A stretch of 64,000 bases of DNA from Allofournierella_A excrementavium (GCA_019120375.1 DWVE01000027.1:186001-250000), one strand, 5' to 3'; shown: positions 33,355 through 42,323, counted from the first letter of the stretch. Translations and numbers: made by a program. Notes: generated by a model not told the origin, from the sequence alone.

Positions 33355-34019
33355 TGGACATCGCCGCGATCATGGCAAAGGTGGACCACACCCTGCTGAA
33401 ACCTGAGGCCACCTGGGCCGACATTCAGAAGATCTGCGACGAGGCGATGGAGTATCACACCGCTTCGGTGTGCATCAACCCCTGCTTCGTCAAGCAGGCC
33501 GCCGAGTACATGAAGGGCGCCGTGCCCGTGTGCACGGTGATCGGCTTCCCCCTGGGCGCCACCGACACCGCCACCAAGGTGTTCGAGGCAAAGACCGCCA
33601 TCGAAAACGGCGCTTCCGAGGTGGACATGGTCATCAACATCGGCCGTCTGAAGGCGGGCGACGTGGCCTATGTCACCGAGGAGATCGCCGCCATCAAGAA
33701 GGCGGTGGGCGACCGTGTGCTGAAGGTCATCATCGAGACCTGCCTGCTCACCGACGCAGAAAAAGAGACCATGTGCCAGGCAGTCATCGACGCCGGGGCC
33801 GACTTCATCAAGACCAGCACCGGCTTTTCCACCGCCGGGGCCACCTTCGCGGACATCGAGCTGTTCGCCCGCTGCTGCGCGGGCCGCTGCAAGATCAAGG
33901 CCGCGGGCGGCATCTCCACCCTGGACGACGCGGTGCGCTTCATCCAGCTGGGCGCCGACCGTCTGGGCACCAGCCGCATGGTGAAGCTGGTGCAGGGCCT
34001 TTCCGGCGAGGGCTATTGA
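33351..34019 (+). CDS. deoC: Deoxyribose-phosphate aldolase
   Basis: 222 residues from the ATG at 33351 (GGGAGG 9 bases upstream; ATG 33354 is the next codon and equally possible). The Schiff-base lysine is K154 in FIKTSTGFS, and KAAGGI supplies the second lysine. It cleaves 2-deoxyribose 5-phosphate to glyceraldehyde 3-phosphate and acetaldehyde, in deoxynucleoside catabolism. Ends at a terminator hairpin. Confidence 0.95.
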   Translation: MMDIAAIMAKVDHTLLKPEATWADIQKICDEAMEYHTASVCINPCFVKQAAEYMKGAVPVCTVIGFPLGATDTATKVFEAKTAIENGASEVDMVINIGRLKAGDVAYVTEEIAAIKKAVGDRVLKVIIETCLLTDAEKETMCQAVIDAGADFIKTSTGFSTAGATFADIELFARCCAGRCKIKAAGGISTLDDAVRFIQLGADRLGTSRMVKLVQGLSGEGY

Positions 34020-34039
34020 CCGCCGGTTCATAAGCAAAG

Positions 34040-34085
34040 AACGCCTCCCATATCCTTGTAAAAAAGGGTATGGGAGGCGTTTTTG
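34040..34085 (+). terminator. Terminator of deoC containing the SD of the next gene
   Basis: ACGCCTCCCATA and TATGGGAGGCGT arms (extended by CC/GG) with an A-rich loop, then TTTTTGT. The 3' arm contains GGGAGG (34071-34076), which is the only SD for the ZIP gene starting at 34087, 10 bases later. So the same hairpin would both end transcription and mask that SD. Confidence 0.8.
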
Positions 34086-34086
34086 T

Positions 34087-34845
34087 ATGCTGTACGCGAT
34101 GGCGGCCACCACGCTGGCGGGTCTTGCCACCGCTCTGGGCGGGGCGCTGGGCGCGCTGCGTCGCCCGGGGCGGCAGGGAATGGCCTTCGCCATGGGCTTC
34201 GGGGCGGGGGTGATGCTGGCGGTCAGCCTGATGGATATGCTGCCGGGGGCCCTGGGACGGTATCTGGCGGCCTTTGCGCCCCTGCGGGCGGGGGCGATGG
34301 CGGCCAGCCTTGTGCTGCTGGGGCTGGCGGCGGGCTGGCTGCTGGAGCGGGCGCTGCCGGAGGAGGCGGCTTTTTCCGCCGGCGGCGAGGAGGGCCGGGT
34401 GCTGCGCAGCGCCCTGGTCACCGCGCTGGCGCTGGTGGGCCACAACCTGCCGGAAGGGGCGATGACCCTGTTCGCCTCGCTGGACGACCCGGCGGTGGGG
34501 CTGCGGCTGGCGGTGGCCATCGGCCTGCACAACCTGCCGGAAGGGCTGGCGGTGGCGCTGCCGGTGCTTTATGCCACCAAAAGCCGGGGCCGGGCCTTTC
34601 TGGCGGCGCTGGCCTCCGGCTTCGCGGAACCGGCGGGGGCGCTGCTGGCCTTCGGGGTGCTGGGCGGGCGCATCACCGCCAGCCTTGTCACCGGCATGGC
34701 GGCGCTGGTGTGCGGGGTGATGTGCTGGGTGAGCGTGGCCGAGCTTCTGCCCACCGGCCTTTCCCTGGGCAGAAAAGAAGTGACGGCGGCGGGCTTCGGC
34801 GCGGGCCTTTTGGCGATGACCCTTGGAATCGCCCTGCTTTCGTGA
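34087..34845 (+). CDS. ZIP-family metal transporter (ZupT-like)
   Basis: 252 residues, about eight hydrophobic segments. Two HNLPEG motifs (residues ~119-124 and ~141-146) are the metal-binding sites of TM4 and TM5 in ZIP proteins; a third acidic site is ASGFAEPAG. It brings zinc or other divalent metals into the cytoplasm. The cytoplasmic loop after TM3 is short and lacks a His-rich stretch. Its start lies 2 bases after the deoC terminator, so its expression depends on read-through or on a promoter within the hairpin region; see findings. Confidence 0.9.
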   Translation: MLYAMAATTLAGLATALGGALGALRRPGRQGMAFAMGFGAGVMLAVSLMDMLPGALGRYLAAFAPLRAGAMAASLVLLGLAAGWLLERALPEEAAFSAGGEEGRVLRSALVTALALVGHNLPEGAMTLFASLDDPAVGLRLAVAIGLHNLPEGLAVALPVLYATKSRGRAFLAALASGFAEPAGALLAFGVLGGRITASLVTGMAALVCGVMCWVSVAELLPTGLSLGRKEVTAAGFGAGLLAMTLGIALLS

Positions 34846-34851
34846 TATAAT
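34823..34851 (+). promoter_or_regulatory. Promoter of the lipoprotein / two-component operon
   Basis: TTGGAA (34823-34828), 17-base gap, TATAAT (34846-34851), overlapping the 3' end of the ZIP gene and 35 bases ahead of the GTG start at 34886. Confidence 0.8.
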
Positions 34852-34885
34852 AAACTTCATATATACAAAGGGGGGGGTGGCAGCT

Positions 34886-36163
34886 GTGCGATGGTTCAAA
34901 GGAGCCGCTGCGCTGGCGGCGGCGTGCCTGCTGGCCGGGTGCAGCGCCGCGCCCGCCGGCGTGGAGGACCTGCTGCGCGCGCCCCAGCTGGACGGCCAGC
35001 AGAACGAGGTGGAAAAGGCGCTCATCGCCTATCTGGGCGAAACGCCCCAGATGAAGTACCCCACCACCGGCGAGAATCTTTCCCCCTTTGTGTTCGACGA
35101 CTGGGACGGCGACGGCGCCACCGACGCGGCCGCCCTTTATGTGAGCACCGCCAAGGGCCAGAACGTCCATCTGGCGGTGCTGGAATCGGTGAACGGCGAG
35201 TGGGTGGTCACCCAGGAGCGGGAGGGCCTTTCCACCTCGGTGGAGAGCATCGAGACCGCCAGCCTGCGGGGGGCCGAGGGCACCCAGCTGCTGGTGGGCT
35301 ACGCCGCCGCCTCGGGGGAGAAGTATCTGGCGGTCTACTCCTACCAGAACGAGACCCTGAGCGAGGTGTTCCACCAGTCCTATTCCCAGTATGAACTGCG
35401 GGACATCAGCGGCAGCGGCGGCAACGATCTGGTCATCATCGGCCCCGAGTCGGAGAGCGGCCTGCAATTGCAGATGCTCACCGCCCAGGACGGCCAGTTC
35501 ATCCCGGTGATGCCCCCGCTGGCGGTGGGCAACCAGTTCACCAGCTGCGAAGGGCTCTACACCAGCAAGGGCGACGACGGCAGCTATTACCTGATTTTGG
35601 ACGGCCAGACCGGCAACGCCAACAGTCTGGCCAGCATGATCCTTTACTATGACGCGCGCCAGCAGCAGCTGGTGACCTATCACCCCATCACGGTGGACGA
35701 TTTGTTCACCGCCACCCAGCGGTATTCCAGCCTGCTCAAAAGCCAGGACATCGACTCCGACGGCGCGGTGGAGATCCCCACCCAGCTGGACGGCGAAGGC
35801 ATGGAGAATCTGGCGGTGAACCGGCTGAGCTTCGTGGCCTGGATGGACTACACCACCGAGTACGAGCAGGTGAAGAGCTTCGGCGTGGCCGACCTGGAAT
35901 ACGGCTACTACCTGGAACTGCCCAGCGAGTGGCAGGGCCAGATCATGCTCACCGACGGCGACGAGCCGGACAGCTGGCAGGTGCGCACCGCCGACGGCGA
36001 GGGCCTGCTGCTCACCGTGCGGGTGGTCAGCCCCAACGCCTCCCAGGGCGGCGGCTACTTCCTGCTGGGCAACCTGGGCGCGCAGAAGGTGCAGGCACGG
36101 CTGGGCGGCGCGGAGCCGCACGCCCAGTCCGGCGACCTGATCCGGGGCTTCCGGCTGCTGTGA
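34886..36163 (+). CDS. Predicted lipoprotein, unknown function
   Basis: 425 residues from GTG 34886, preceded by GGGGGGGTGG. The signal peptide ends in the lipobox LAGC (residues ~16-19). The mature domain has repeated beta-rich units with Asp-rich turns (FDDWDGDGATDAAAL, DISGSGGNDLVIIG, DIDSDGAVEIP), which look like FG-GAP/integrin-type calcium-binding loops. It precedes a response regulator and kinase by 57 bases with no terminator, so it may sense or report cell-envelope state for that pair. Role inferred. Confidence 0.78.
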   Translation: MRWFKGAAALAAACLLAGCSAAPAGVEDLLRAPQLDGQQNEVEKALIAYLGETPQMKYPTTGENLSPFVFDDWDGDGATDAAALYVSTAKGQNVHLAVLESVNGEWVVTQEREGLSTSVESIETASLRGAEGTQLLVGYAAASGEKYLAVYSYQNETLSEVFHQSYSQYELRDISGSGGNDLVIIGPESESGLQLQMLTAQDGQFIPVMPPLAVGNQFTSCEGLYTSKGDDGSYYLILDGQTGNANSLASMILYYDARQQQLVTYHPITVDDLFTATQRYSSLLKSQDIDSDGAVEIPTQLDGEGMENLAVNRLSFVAWMDYTTEYEQVKSFGVADLEYGYYLELPSEWQGQIMLTDGDEPDSWQVRTADGEGLLLTVRVVSPNASQGGGYFLLGNLGAQKVQARLGGAEPHAQSGDLIRGFRLL

Positions 36164-36220
36164 GCGCCCCAAAAAAGACGTGACGGGCCCCTTGGGCCCT
36201 GCTCAAAAGGAGGTCAAACC

Positions 36221-36919
36221 ATGAGAAGAGTTCTGGTAGTGGAAGACGAGGACAGCATCCGCGAGCTCATCGCCCTCAACCTGCGCATGGCGGATTACGA
36301 GGTGCTGGAGGCGGAAAGCGCCGAAAAGGCGCTGGCGCTGCTGGGCAGCGAGGGCCGCTGCGACGCCGCGGTGCTGGATGTGATGCTGCCCGGCATGAAC
36401 GGGTTTTCTCTGTGCGAGGCCATCCGCCGGGACGACGCCAACATCGGCATCATCATCCTCAGCGCCAAGAGCATGGAGCAGGACAAAATTCGCGGCCTGT
36501 CCATCGGGGCGGACGATTATATGACCAAGCCCTTCAGCGTGTCGGAGCTGCTGGCCCGCATCGACGCGCTCTGCCGCCGTGTGCAGCGCACCGGCCAGAC
36601 CGCCGCCGAGGCCGACGATTCCCGCCTTGTGAGCGGCCAGTTCGTGCTGGATCAGAAAAGCCGCGTGCTCTACAAAAAGGGCGAGCCCATCGACCTGACC
36701 CAGGTGGAGTTCCAGATCATGGAACTGTTCTTCCAGAACCCCGGCACCGCCCTGGTGCGGGAAAAGATCCTGGAAGGCGTGTGGGGCGAAAACTATTACG
36801 GCGACGTGAAGATCGTGGACGTGAACATCCGCCGCCTGCGCATGAAGATAGAGGACGAGCCCTCCAGCCCCAAGCACATCCTCACCGTCTGGGGCTACGG
36901 CTACCGCTGGAACGGCTGA
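36221..36919 (+). CDS. OmpR/PhoB-family response regulator
   Basis: 232 residues. Receiver: VEDEDS pocket, phospho-acceptor D53 in VLDVMLPG, K103 in MTKPFS. The winged helix contains LTQVEFQIMELFFQNPG and VDVNIRRLRMKI...VWGYGYRW. SD AAAAGGAGG. Partner of the kinase starting at 36957. Confidence 0.95.
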   Translation: MRRVLVVEDEDSIRELIALNLRMADYEVLEAESAEKALALLGSEGRCDAAVLDVMLPGMNGFSLCEAIRRDDANIGIIILSAKSMEQDKIRGLSIGADDYMTKPFSVSELLARIDALCRRVQRTGQTAAEADDSRLVSGQFVLDQKSRVLYKKGEPIDLTQVEFQIMELFFQNPGTALVREKILEGVWGENYYGDVKIVDVNIRRLRMKIEDEPSSPKHILTVWGYGYRWNG

Positions 36920-36956
36920 AGACCGCATCCCCATCTGCGCAGAAAGGAGGCAGGCT

Positions 36957-38396
36957 GTGAGCAGTATCACCCGACGCTGGCTGCGGGGCAGCCTGCTTGT
37001 GACCCTGCTGCTGGTGGCGCTGGCGGAAGGCCTTTTCATCTATGCCACCTGGTCCGGCTACTACAACGGCGCGCGGCAGGCCATCCTCAGCCGCATCTCC
37101 AGCATCAGCGGCCAGCTGAACATCGTGGCCGGCGCCAACCCCGCCCTCACCGCGGCGGGCCGCAGCCAGCTGCTGCACCGGGCGGTGGAGCAGTTCGACG
37201 CAAAGGATAAATTCGAGTTCATGCTGCTGGATTCCTCCGGCCAGCCGCTCATCACCTCCTCCGGCGCGCTCATCCGCTACGACGAGGCCCCGGCGGACTT
37301 CACCCAGGCCCTTTCCAGCGCCAGCGGCCAGGGCGAGATGATCTACACCGATTCGGGCGGCCACCGGGTGATGGCCATCACCGTGCTGGTGCCCTACGCC
37401 TGCGAGGACGCCGCCGCCATGCGCATGCTCACCAGCCTTTCGCTGGTGGACGAGGCGCTGACCCGGCAGGTGCTGCTGGCGCTGGGCGTGGGCGCGCTGA
37501 TTTTGGTGTTCACCATCTGGAGCGGCCTGTTCTTCGTGGGCAGCATCGTCAAGCCGGTGCACCAGATCGAGGAGGCCGCCACCGCCATCGCCCGGGGCGA
37601 CCTTTCGGTGCGTCTGCCCGACACTCCCTATGACGACGAGATCGGCCGGCTGTGCCAGCGCATCAACGAAATGGCCGGGGAACTGAGTAAGACCGAGCGG
37701 ATGCAGAACGAGTTCATCAGCTCGGTGAGCCACGAGCTGCGCACCCCCCTCACCAGCATCCGGGGCTGGGTGGAGACCATCGCCGCCATCCGCGACCCCG
37801 ACGACGAAAACTACCGCAAGGGCCTGTCCATCATCGGCCAGGAGACCGACCGCCTCTACACCATGGTGGAGGAGCTGCTCAGCTTCTCCCGGCTGCAGAG
37901 CGGCGTCAAGCTGGAGTGCCAGCCCCTGGACCTGGTGGCGGAGGTCACCGACGCGGCGCTGTTCATGCAGCCCCGCATCGAAAAAGAGGGCCTGCGCCTC
38001 GTTTACGAGGAGCCGGAGCTGCCCCTGCCCATCTGGGCGGACCCGGCGCGGCTGCGGCAGGTGTTCGTCAACGTGCTGGACAACGCCGTCAAATACTCCT
38101 GCCGGGGCGGGGCCATCACCATCGACCTTTTGCAGGAGGGCGAAAACGCCTATGTCACCATCGCCGACCAGGGCCGGGGCATCCTGCCCGAGGACCTGGA
38201 AAACGTCAAGCTCAAGTTCTTCAAGGGCAAGGGCGCGGTGCGGGGCAGCGGCATCGGCCTCGCGGTGGTGGACGAGATCATGACCGCCCTGGACGGCTCG
38301 GCGGACATCGACTCCCAGCCAGGTGTGGGCACCACCGTGACCCTGCGGCTGCCGCTCTACCGGCCGGGCCACGGCGAGGAAAAAGAACGTTCATAA
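36957..38396 (+). CDS. Histidine kinase (PhoR/WalK-like)
   Basis: 479 residues from GTG 36957 behind AAAGGAGG. Two membrane segments (residues ~12-30 and ~168-190) bracket an extracytoplasmic sensor domain. A HAMP segment (PVHQIEEAATAIARGD), HisKA (SSVSHELRTPLTS, H259) and HATPase (GSGIGLAVVDEI) follow. Phosphorylates the regulator encoded just upstream. The signal is unknown, though the lipoprotein gene ahead of the pair is a candidate input. Confidence 0.94.
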   Translation: MSSITRRWLRGSLLVTLLLVALAEGLFIYATWSGYYNGARQAILSRISSISGQLNIVAGANPALTAAGRSQLLHRAVEQFDAKDKFEFMLLDSSGQPLITSSGALIRYDEAPADFTQALSSASGQGEMIYTDSGGHRVMAITVLVPYACEDAAAMRMLTSLSLVDEALTRQVLLALGVGALILVFTIWSGLFFVGSIVKPVHQIEEAATAIARGDLSVRLPDTPYDDEIGRLCQRINEMAGELSKTERMQNEFISSVSHELRTPLTSIRGWVETIAAIRDPDDENYRKGLSIIGQETDRLYTMVEELLSFSRLQSGVKLECQPLDLVAEVTDAALFMQPRIEKEGLRLVYEEPELPLPIWADPARLRQVFVNVLDNAVKYSCRGGAITIDLLQEGENAYVTIADQGRGILPEDLENVKLKFFKGKGAVRGSGIGLAVVDEIMTALDGSADIDSQPGVGTTVTLRLPLYRPGHGEEKERS

Positions 38397-38442
38397 AGAA
38401 AGGAAGCGGCGCGGGGAAGAGCTGCGCGCCGGACGGAACTCT

Positions 38443-40332
38443 ATGCTGATGTACCTTGCGCTGCTGTGCCTGCTGGCGTGTCTGGCGGGCCTGCTCACCC
38501 GGGCCATCCGTGCGCCCTTTGCCCAGACCCTGCCCCTGGTGCTCACCGGCATCTCGCTGGTGACCTATCTGTTCACCGGGGCGGGGGAGAAGGAGTGGCT
38601 GCCCCTCCTTTTGCTGCCCGCCGCCGCGGCGGCGGCCTTCTTCGCCCTGCGCAGGGGCGCGGGGCCGCTGCGGCTGGGGCCGTCTTTTTTTGCCCTGCTG
38701 CTGGCCATGGGTCTGACCATGGCCCTCAGCGGCCAGATACAGCTCACCGTCTTTGACGATGTGGCCCACTGGGGCCTGTTCACCCGCCAGATCAGCGGCA
38801 TGGACCAGTTCCCCACCGCGGCCCAGAGCGCCTCCACCTTCAGCGACTATCCGCCGGGGCTGCAGATGCTCACGGCTTTCCTGCATCTTTACACCCCGCG
38901 GGTCACCGTGGCGGCGATGATCGACACCCAGATGCTCTGGTACATGGGCCTGACGCTGCCCCTGCTGGCGGACTTCGGCTGGCAAAAGCGCTGGTGGTCG
39001 AACCTGCTGCTGGTGGGGGGCGAGGCCGCCTTCCTGCTGGTGTTCCCCGCCTTCTACACCAAGTATCACCAGATGAGCCTTGTGGTGGAGCCGGTGATGA
39101 CCCTGCTGCTGGGCTGGGCCCTGCTCACCGCGTGGCGCAGCCCCCGTCCCGGTCTGTGGGACCTGGCGGCGGTGAGCGGCGCGCTCTCGCTGCTGGCCAT
39201 CTCCAAGAGCACCGGCATCCTCTACGCCCTGGCAGGTCTGGCGGCGGTGATGGTGCTGTGGGCCGGCCCGCTGCGGGAAACGGTGCGCCGGGGCAGCCTG
39301 TGGCCGCGCCTCACGGCGCTGGCAGCCACCGCGGCGGTGCCCGCCTTCTGGCTCACCTGGCAGGTGCTCTGCCGCCTCAAGGGCACCAGCTCCTACTTCA
39401 CCCAGGACGTGTCCGCCGGGGCCTTCGGCCCCGCCAACCTGCTGGAGTTCTTCACCGGCGGGGGGCAGGCGGGCGAGGTCATCCCCCACTACCTGCAGTT
39501 CTTCTGCTGCGAGCCTCTCAACCGCACCGGCGGCCTGTCGGCGCTGGGGGCGCTGCTGCTCTTCTGGGCGCTGGTGCTGGCGCTGCGCCGCCTTGTGCCC
39601 TCGCAGCGGCGGGCGCTCACTGTGGCGGGGGCGGGGCTCACCGTGGTGTTTTTGGCCTACGCGGTGATGCTCTGTTACTCTTACCTTTATCTCTTTGACC
39701 CGGACGAGGCCCAGCAGCTGGCGGCCTACCACCGCTACATCGCGCCGCTGCCCATCGCCATGCTCTATCTGGCGCTGGGGGCGCTGGCCCCCTTCGCGGC
39801 GCGGCTGGACACGCCCAAGCGCCGGGGACTGGCCTTTGCCTGCGCGGCGGCGGCCTTCGCCTTCGGCGTCAACTGGACGGCGGCCACCGAGCTTGTGCCC
39901 GGGTGGTTCTTGCAGCACCGGGCCCCCAACGTGGAGGAGGCCAACTGGGCGCGGGAGCAGACCGAGATGCAGCCGGTGTTCGACAGCTTCGTGCCGGAGA
40001 TGTACAGCCGGGACGCCTCCACGCTGGTGCTCACCGAGGGGCCCCAGTGGGCCCACGACTGCCGGCTGTACAAGTTTGAGCTGGCGCCGGGCAGCACCCT
40101 TTCGCTGAATCCCATGGAGTTCGGCGACAACATGGCCGAAAAGTACGCGTGGTGGGCCGCCGGCGGCTGGCCGTACAAATATGTGTTCTGCAGCTGGAAC
40201 GGGCAGACCGTGGCGGACGCCCTGGCTCTCACCGACACCACCGGCGCGCCGCTGCGGGCGAACTGCCTCTACCGCATGGAGGCGGACGGCAGCCTCGTGT
40301 TTGAAAAGGAACTGGCCGCCCCGGCCCGCTGA
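38443..40332 (+). CDS. Polytopic membrane protein, unknown (GT-C-like topology)
   Basis: 629 residues with about thirteen hydrophobic segments over the first ~500 residues and a ~125-residue soluble extracytoplasmic C-terminus. The first large loop holds FDDVAHWGLFTRQI (D-D motif), in the place where GT-C enzymes keep catalytic acids, and SDYPPGLQML is similar to loops of polymer glycosyltransferases. Only a weak SD (GGACGG). It follows the kinase by 46 bases without a terminator. A surface-polymer enzyme is the best guess. Confidence 0.62.
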   Translation: MLMYLALLCLLACLAGLLTRAIRAPFAQTLPLVLTGISLVTYLFTGAGEKEWLPLLLLPAAAAAAFFALRRGAGPLRLGPSFFALLLAMGLTMALSGQIQLTVFDDVAHWGLFTRQISGMDQFPTAAQSASTFSDYPPGLQMLTAFLHLYTPRVTVAAMIDTQMLWYMGLTLPLLADFGWQKRWWSNLLLVGGEAAFLLVFPAFYTKYHQMSLVVEPVMTLLLGWALLTAWRSPRPGLWDLAAVSGALSLLAISKSTGILYALAGLAAVMVLWAGPLRETVRRGSLWPRLTALAATAAVPAFWLTWQVLCRLKGTSSYFTQDVSAGAFGPANLLEFFTGGGQAGEVIPHYLQFFCCEPLNRTGGLSALGALLLFWALVLALRRLVPSQRRALTVAGAGLTVVFLAYAVMLCYSYLYLFDPDEAQQLAAYHRYIAPLPIAMLYLALGALAPFAARLDTPKRRGLAFACAAAAFAFGVNWTAATELVPGWFLQHRAPNVEEANWAREQTEMQPVFDSFVPEMYSRDASTLVLTEGPQWAHDCRLYKFELAPGSTLSLNPMEFGDNMAEKYAWWAAGGWPYKYVFCSWNGQTVADALALTDTTGAPLRANCLYRMEADGSLVFEKELAAPAR

Positions 40333-40356
40333 CCGGGCGGACAAAACGCAAAAAGC

Positions 40357-40375
40357 CCCGGGCCGACGGGCCCGG
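40357..40375 (+). other. Hairpin just before the DUF1385 gene
   Basis: CCGGGCC and GGGCCCGG arms separated by a 3-base loop, followed by CAAAAGGAGA rather than a U-run. It is probably not a terminator; it sits directly upstream of the SD. Confidence 0.45.
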
Positions 40376-40388
40376 CAAAAGGAGAAAC

Positions 40389-41321
40389 ATGGAAAAACCC
40401 AAGGAATGTTTTAAGACCAGCGTGGGCGGGCAGGCCCTGATGGAGGGCATCATGATGCGCGGCCCCGAAAAAATTTGTGTGGCGGTGCGCAGGCCCGACG
40501 GCACGCTGGACATGACCTACGAAGACGTGAAGCATCACCGCTGGCAGAAGATCCCCCTGGTGCGGGGCGCGGCGGCGATGATCGAGAATCTGGTGCTGGG
40601 CTACCGCTATCTGATGCACTCCGCCGAGGTGAGCATGCCCGAGGAGGCCGAGGAGGAGCCGGGCCGCTTTGAAAAGTGGCTGGGCGAACACGCGGGCCCC
40701 GGCGTGCAGAACTTCTTCATGGCGCTGGCGGCGGTGTGCGGCGGCCTTCTGGCCATCGTGCTGTTCATGGCGCTGCCCACCGCCATCGTGGGCCTCATCG
40801 ACCGCTTCGTGCCCCTGGGCTGGGGCAAGGTGGTGCTGGAGGGCGTGCTCAAAATAGCCCTTTTTGTGGGCTACCTCTTCCTCTGCACCCGCATGAAGGA
40901 AATCCACCGGGTGTTCGAGTACCACGGCGCCGAGCACAAGACCATCGCCTGCTACGAGGCGGGGGAGGAGCTCACCGTGGAGAACGTGCGCCATCACCGG
41001 CGGTTCCATCCCCGGTGCGGCACCAGCTTTATGATTTTGGTGCTCATCGTCAGCATCCTGCTGTTCAGCGTGCTGCCCTGGGGCAGCACCGGCCTGCGGG
41101 TGCTCCTCAAGCTCCTGCTCTTGCCGGTGGTGATGGGCGTCAGCTACGAACTCATCAAGCTGGCGGGCCGCTACGACAACATTTTCACCCGCATCATCAG
41201 CGCGCCGGGCCTGTGGCTCCAGCGGCTGACCACCTTCGAGCCGGACGATTCCATGATCGAGGTGGCCATCGCCGCCGTGACCCCCGTTCTGCCCGACCAC
41301 CCGGACGAGGCCAAGTGGTGA
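40389..41321 (+). CDS. DUF1385 membrane protein
   Basis: 310 residues. The N-terminal signature SVGGQALMEGIMMRGP and the middle FEYHGAEHKTIACYE identify DUF1385, a conserved Firmicute family that normally lies next to prmC, as here. Four hydrophobic segments lie in the middle (~105-175) and after ~210. Molecular function not established. Its stop overlaps the prmC GTG (GTGA). Confidence 0.92.
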   Translation: MEKPKECFKTSVGGQALMEGIMMRGPEKICVAVRRPDGTLDMTYEDVKHHRWQKIPLVRGAAAMIENLVLGYRYLMHSAEVSMPEEAEEEPGRFEKWLGEHAGPGVQNFFMALAAVCGGLLAIVLFMALPTAIVGLIDRFVPLGWGKVVLEGVLKIALFVGYLFLCTRMKEIHRVFEYHGAEHKTIACYEAGEELTVENVRHHRRFHPRCGTSFMILVLIVSILLFSVLPWGSTGLRVLLKLLLLPVVMGVSYELIKLAGRYDNIFTRIISAPGLWLQRLTTFEPDDSMIEVAIAAVTPVLPDHPDEAKW

Positions 41322-42184
41322 GGGCGCGGCAGGCTTTTGACGAGGCCCGCCGGCGGCTGGAGACCGCGGGCGTGGAGGACGCCGCCTTCGACGCGGCGGC
41401 GCTGGTCCAAACGCAGGCAGGGGAGGGCTGGCGCTGGCAGGACCCGGCGCTGGACGAGGCCGCCCTGGCCCGGCTGGAGGAACTCACCGCCCGCCGCGCG
41501 GCGCGGGAGCCTTTGCAGTACATCCTGGGCCGATGGCCCTTCCTGGACTTTGAACTGGCGGTGGGCCCCGGCGTGCTCTGCCCCCGGGCGGACACCGAGC
41601 TGCTGGTGGAAGAGGGCGCAAAGCGGCTGGCGGGCAAAAGCAGCCCGGCGGTGCTGGACCTCTGCGCCGGCAGCGGCTGCGTGGGGCTGGGCGTCAAGCG
41701 CCTGTGCCCCGCCGCGCGGGTCACCTGCCTGGAAAAAAGCCCCGAGGCCTTCCGCTACCTTGAGCAGAACGCCGCGTCGGCCTTGCCGGGCTTTGACGAG
41801 ACCCGCCCCGCCGTGACTTGTGTGCAGGGGGACGTGTTCGGCTACCAGCGGCAGCTGGCCCCGGAAAGCCTGGACCTCGTCCTCTCCAACCCGCCCTATG
41901 TCACCGACGGGGAGATGGAGCAGCTGGCCCCGGAAGTGCGCCGGGAGCCGGCCATGGCCCTGCGGGCGGACCATGAGGGCCTCACCTTCTATGAGCACAT
42001 CGCCCCGGCCTACCTGCCGGCCCTGCGGCCCGGCGGCTGGCTGGCGGTGGAGATAGGCTGGCGGCAGGGCGCGGCGGTGCAGGCCGTGTTCCGGGATGCA
42101 GGCTACGAAGACGTGGCCTGCATCCCGGACCTGGAGGGCCGCGACCGGGTCGTGACGGGCAGGAAACCTGAAAACGAGACATAA
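41318..42184 (+). CDS. prmC: Peptide chain release factor N5-glutamine methyltransferase
   Basis: 288 residues from GTG 41318. An N-terminal helical domain is followed by the SAM-binding motif DLCAGSGCVGLG and the catalytic NPPY (LSNPPYVTDGEM). It methylates the GGQ glutamine of release factors RF1 and RF2. No prfA gene is visible in the window, although the pair is often adjacent; DUF1385 upstream is the usual neighbour. Confidence 0.93.
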   Translation: MRARQAFDEARRRLETAGVEDAAFDAAALVQTQAGEGWRWQDPALDEAALARLEELTARRAAREPLQYILGRWPFLDFELAVGPGVLCPRADTELLVEEGAKRLAGKSSPAVLDLCAGSGCVGLGVKRLCPAARVTCLEKSPEAFRYLEQNAASALPGFDETRPAVTCVQGDVFGYQRQLAPESLDLVLSNPPYVTDGEMEQLAPEVRREPAMALRADHEGLTFYEHIAPAYLPALRPGGWLAVEIGWRQGAAVQAVFRDAGYEDVACIPDLEGRDRVVTGRKPENET

Positions 42185-42204
42185 AAAGGATGATTTCTCG
42201 ACAT

Positions 42205-42225
42205 TTTACAACTAATGGTTGTAAA
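42205..42225. promoter_or_regulatory. 21-bp palindromic candidate operator at recA
   Basis: TTTACAAC-N5-GTTGTAAA, a perfect 8-bp inverted repeat whose right arm overlaps the recA -35. The AAC/GTT core resembles a LexA site but the spacer is 5 rather than 4 bases and the flanking G/C are absent. It may be a variant SOS operator. Confidence 0.55.
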
Positions 42226-42247
42226 GGCCGGGGGCATCGTGTATAAT
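42219..42247 (+). promoter_or_regulatory. recA promoter
   Basis: TTGTAA (42219-42224), 17-base gap, TATAAT (42242-42247), 77 bases upstream of the recA ATG. Confidence 0.82.
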
Positions 42248-42268
42248 AAGCACAGACGTTAGAACAAA

Positions 42269-42302
42269 GCGCGCCGCGGGGCAAAAAAGCCCGGCGGGCG
42301 CG
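42269..42302 (+). other. Long GC-rich hairpin in the recA 5' leader
   Basis: Arms GCGCGCCGCGGGGC and GCCCGGCGGGCGCG pair with a single mismatch around six A. It lies 8 bases before the AAGGAG SD and has no U-run. It could stabilise the mRNA or control translation. Confidence 0.6.
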
Positions 42303-42323
42303 GGAACAAGGAGTTTTGAGGAT

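Noticed and set aside
34891..34950. ATG at 34891 as a start for the lipoprotein gene
   Set aside because: It is in a different frame; GTG at 34886 gives an intact signal peptide and lipobox behind a G-rich SD.
42205..42225. Canonical LexA box at recA
   Set aside because: The spacer is 5 bases and the flanks are not GAAC/GTTC, so I call it only a candidate operator.
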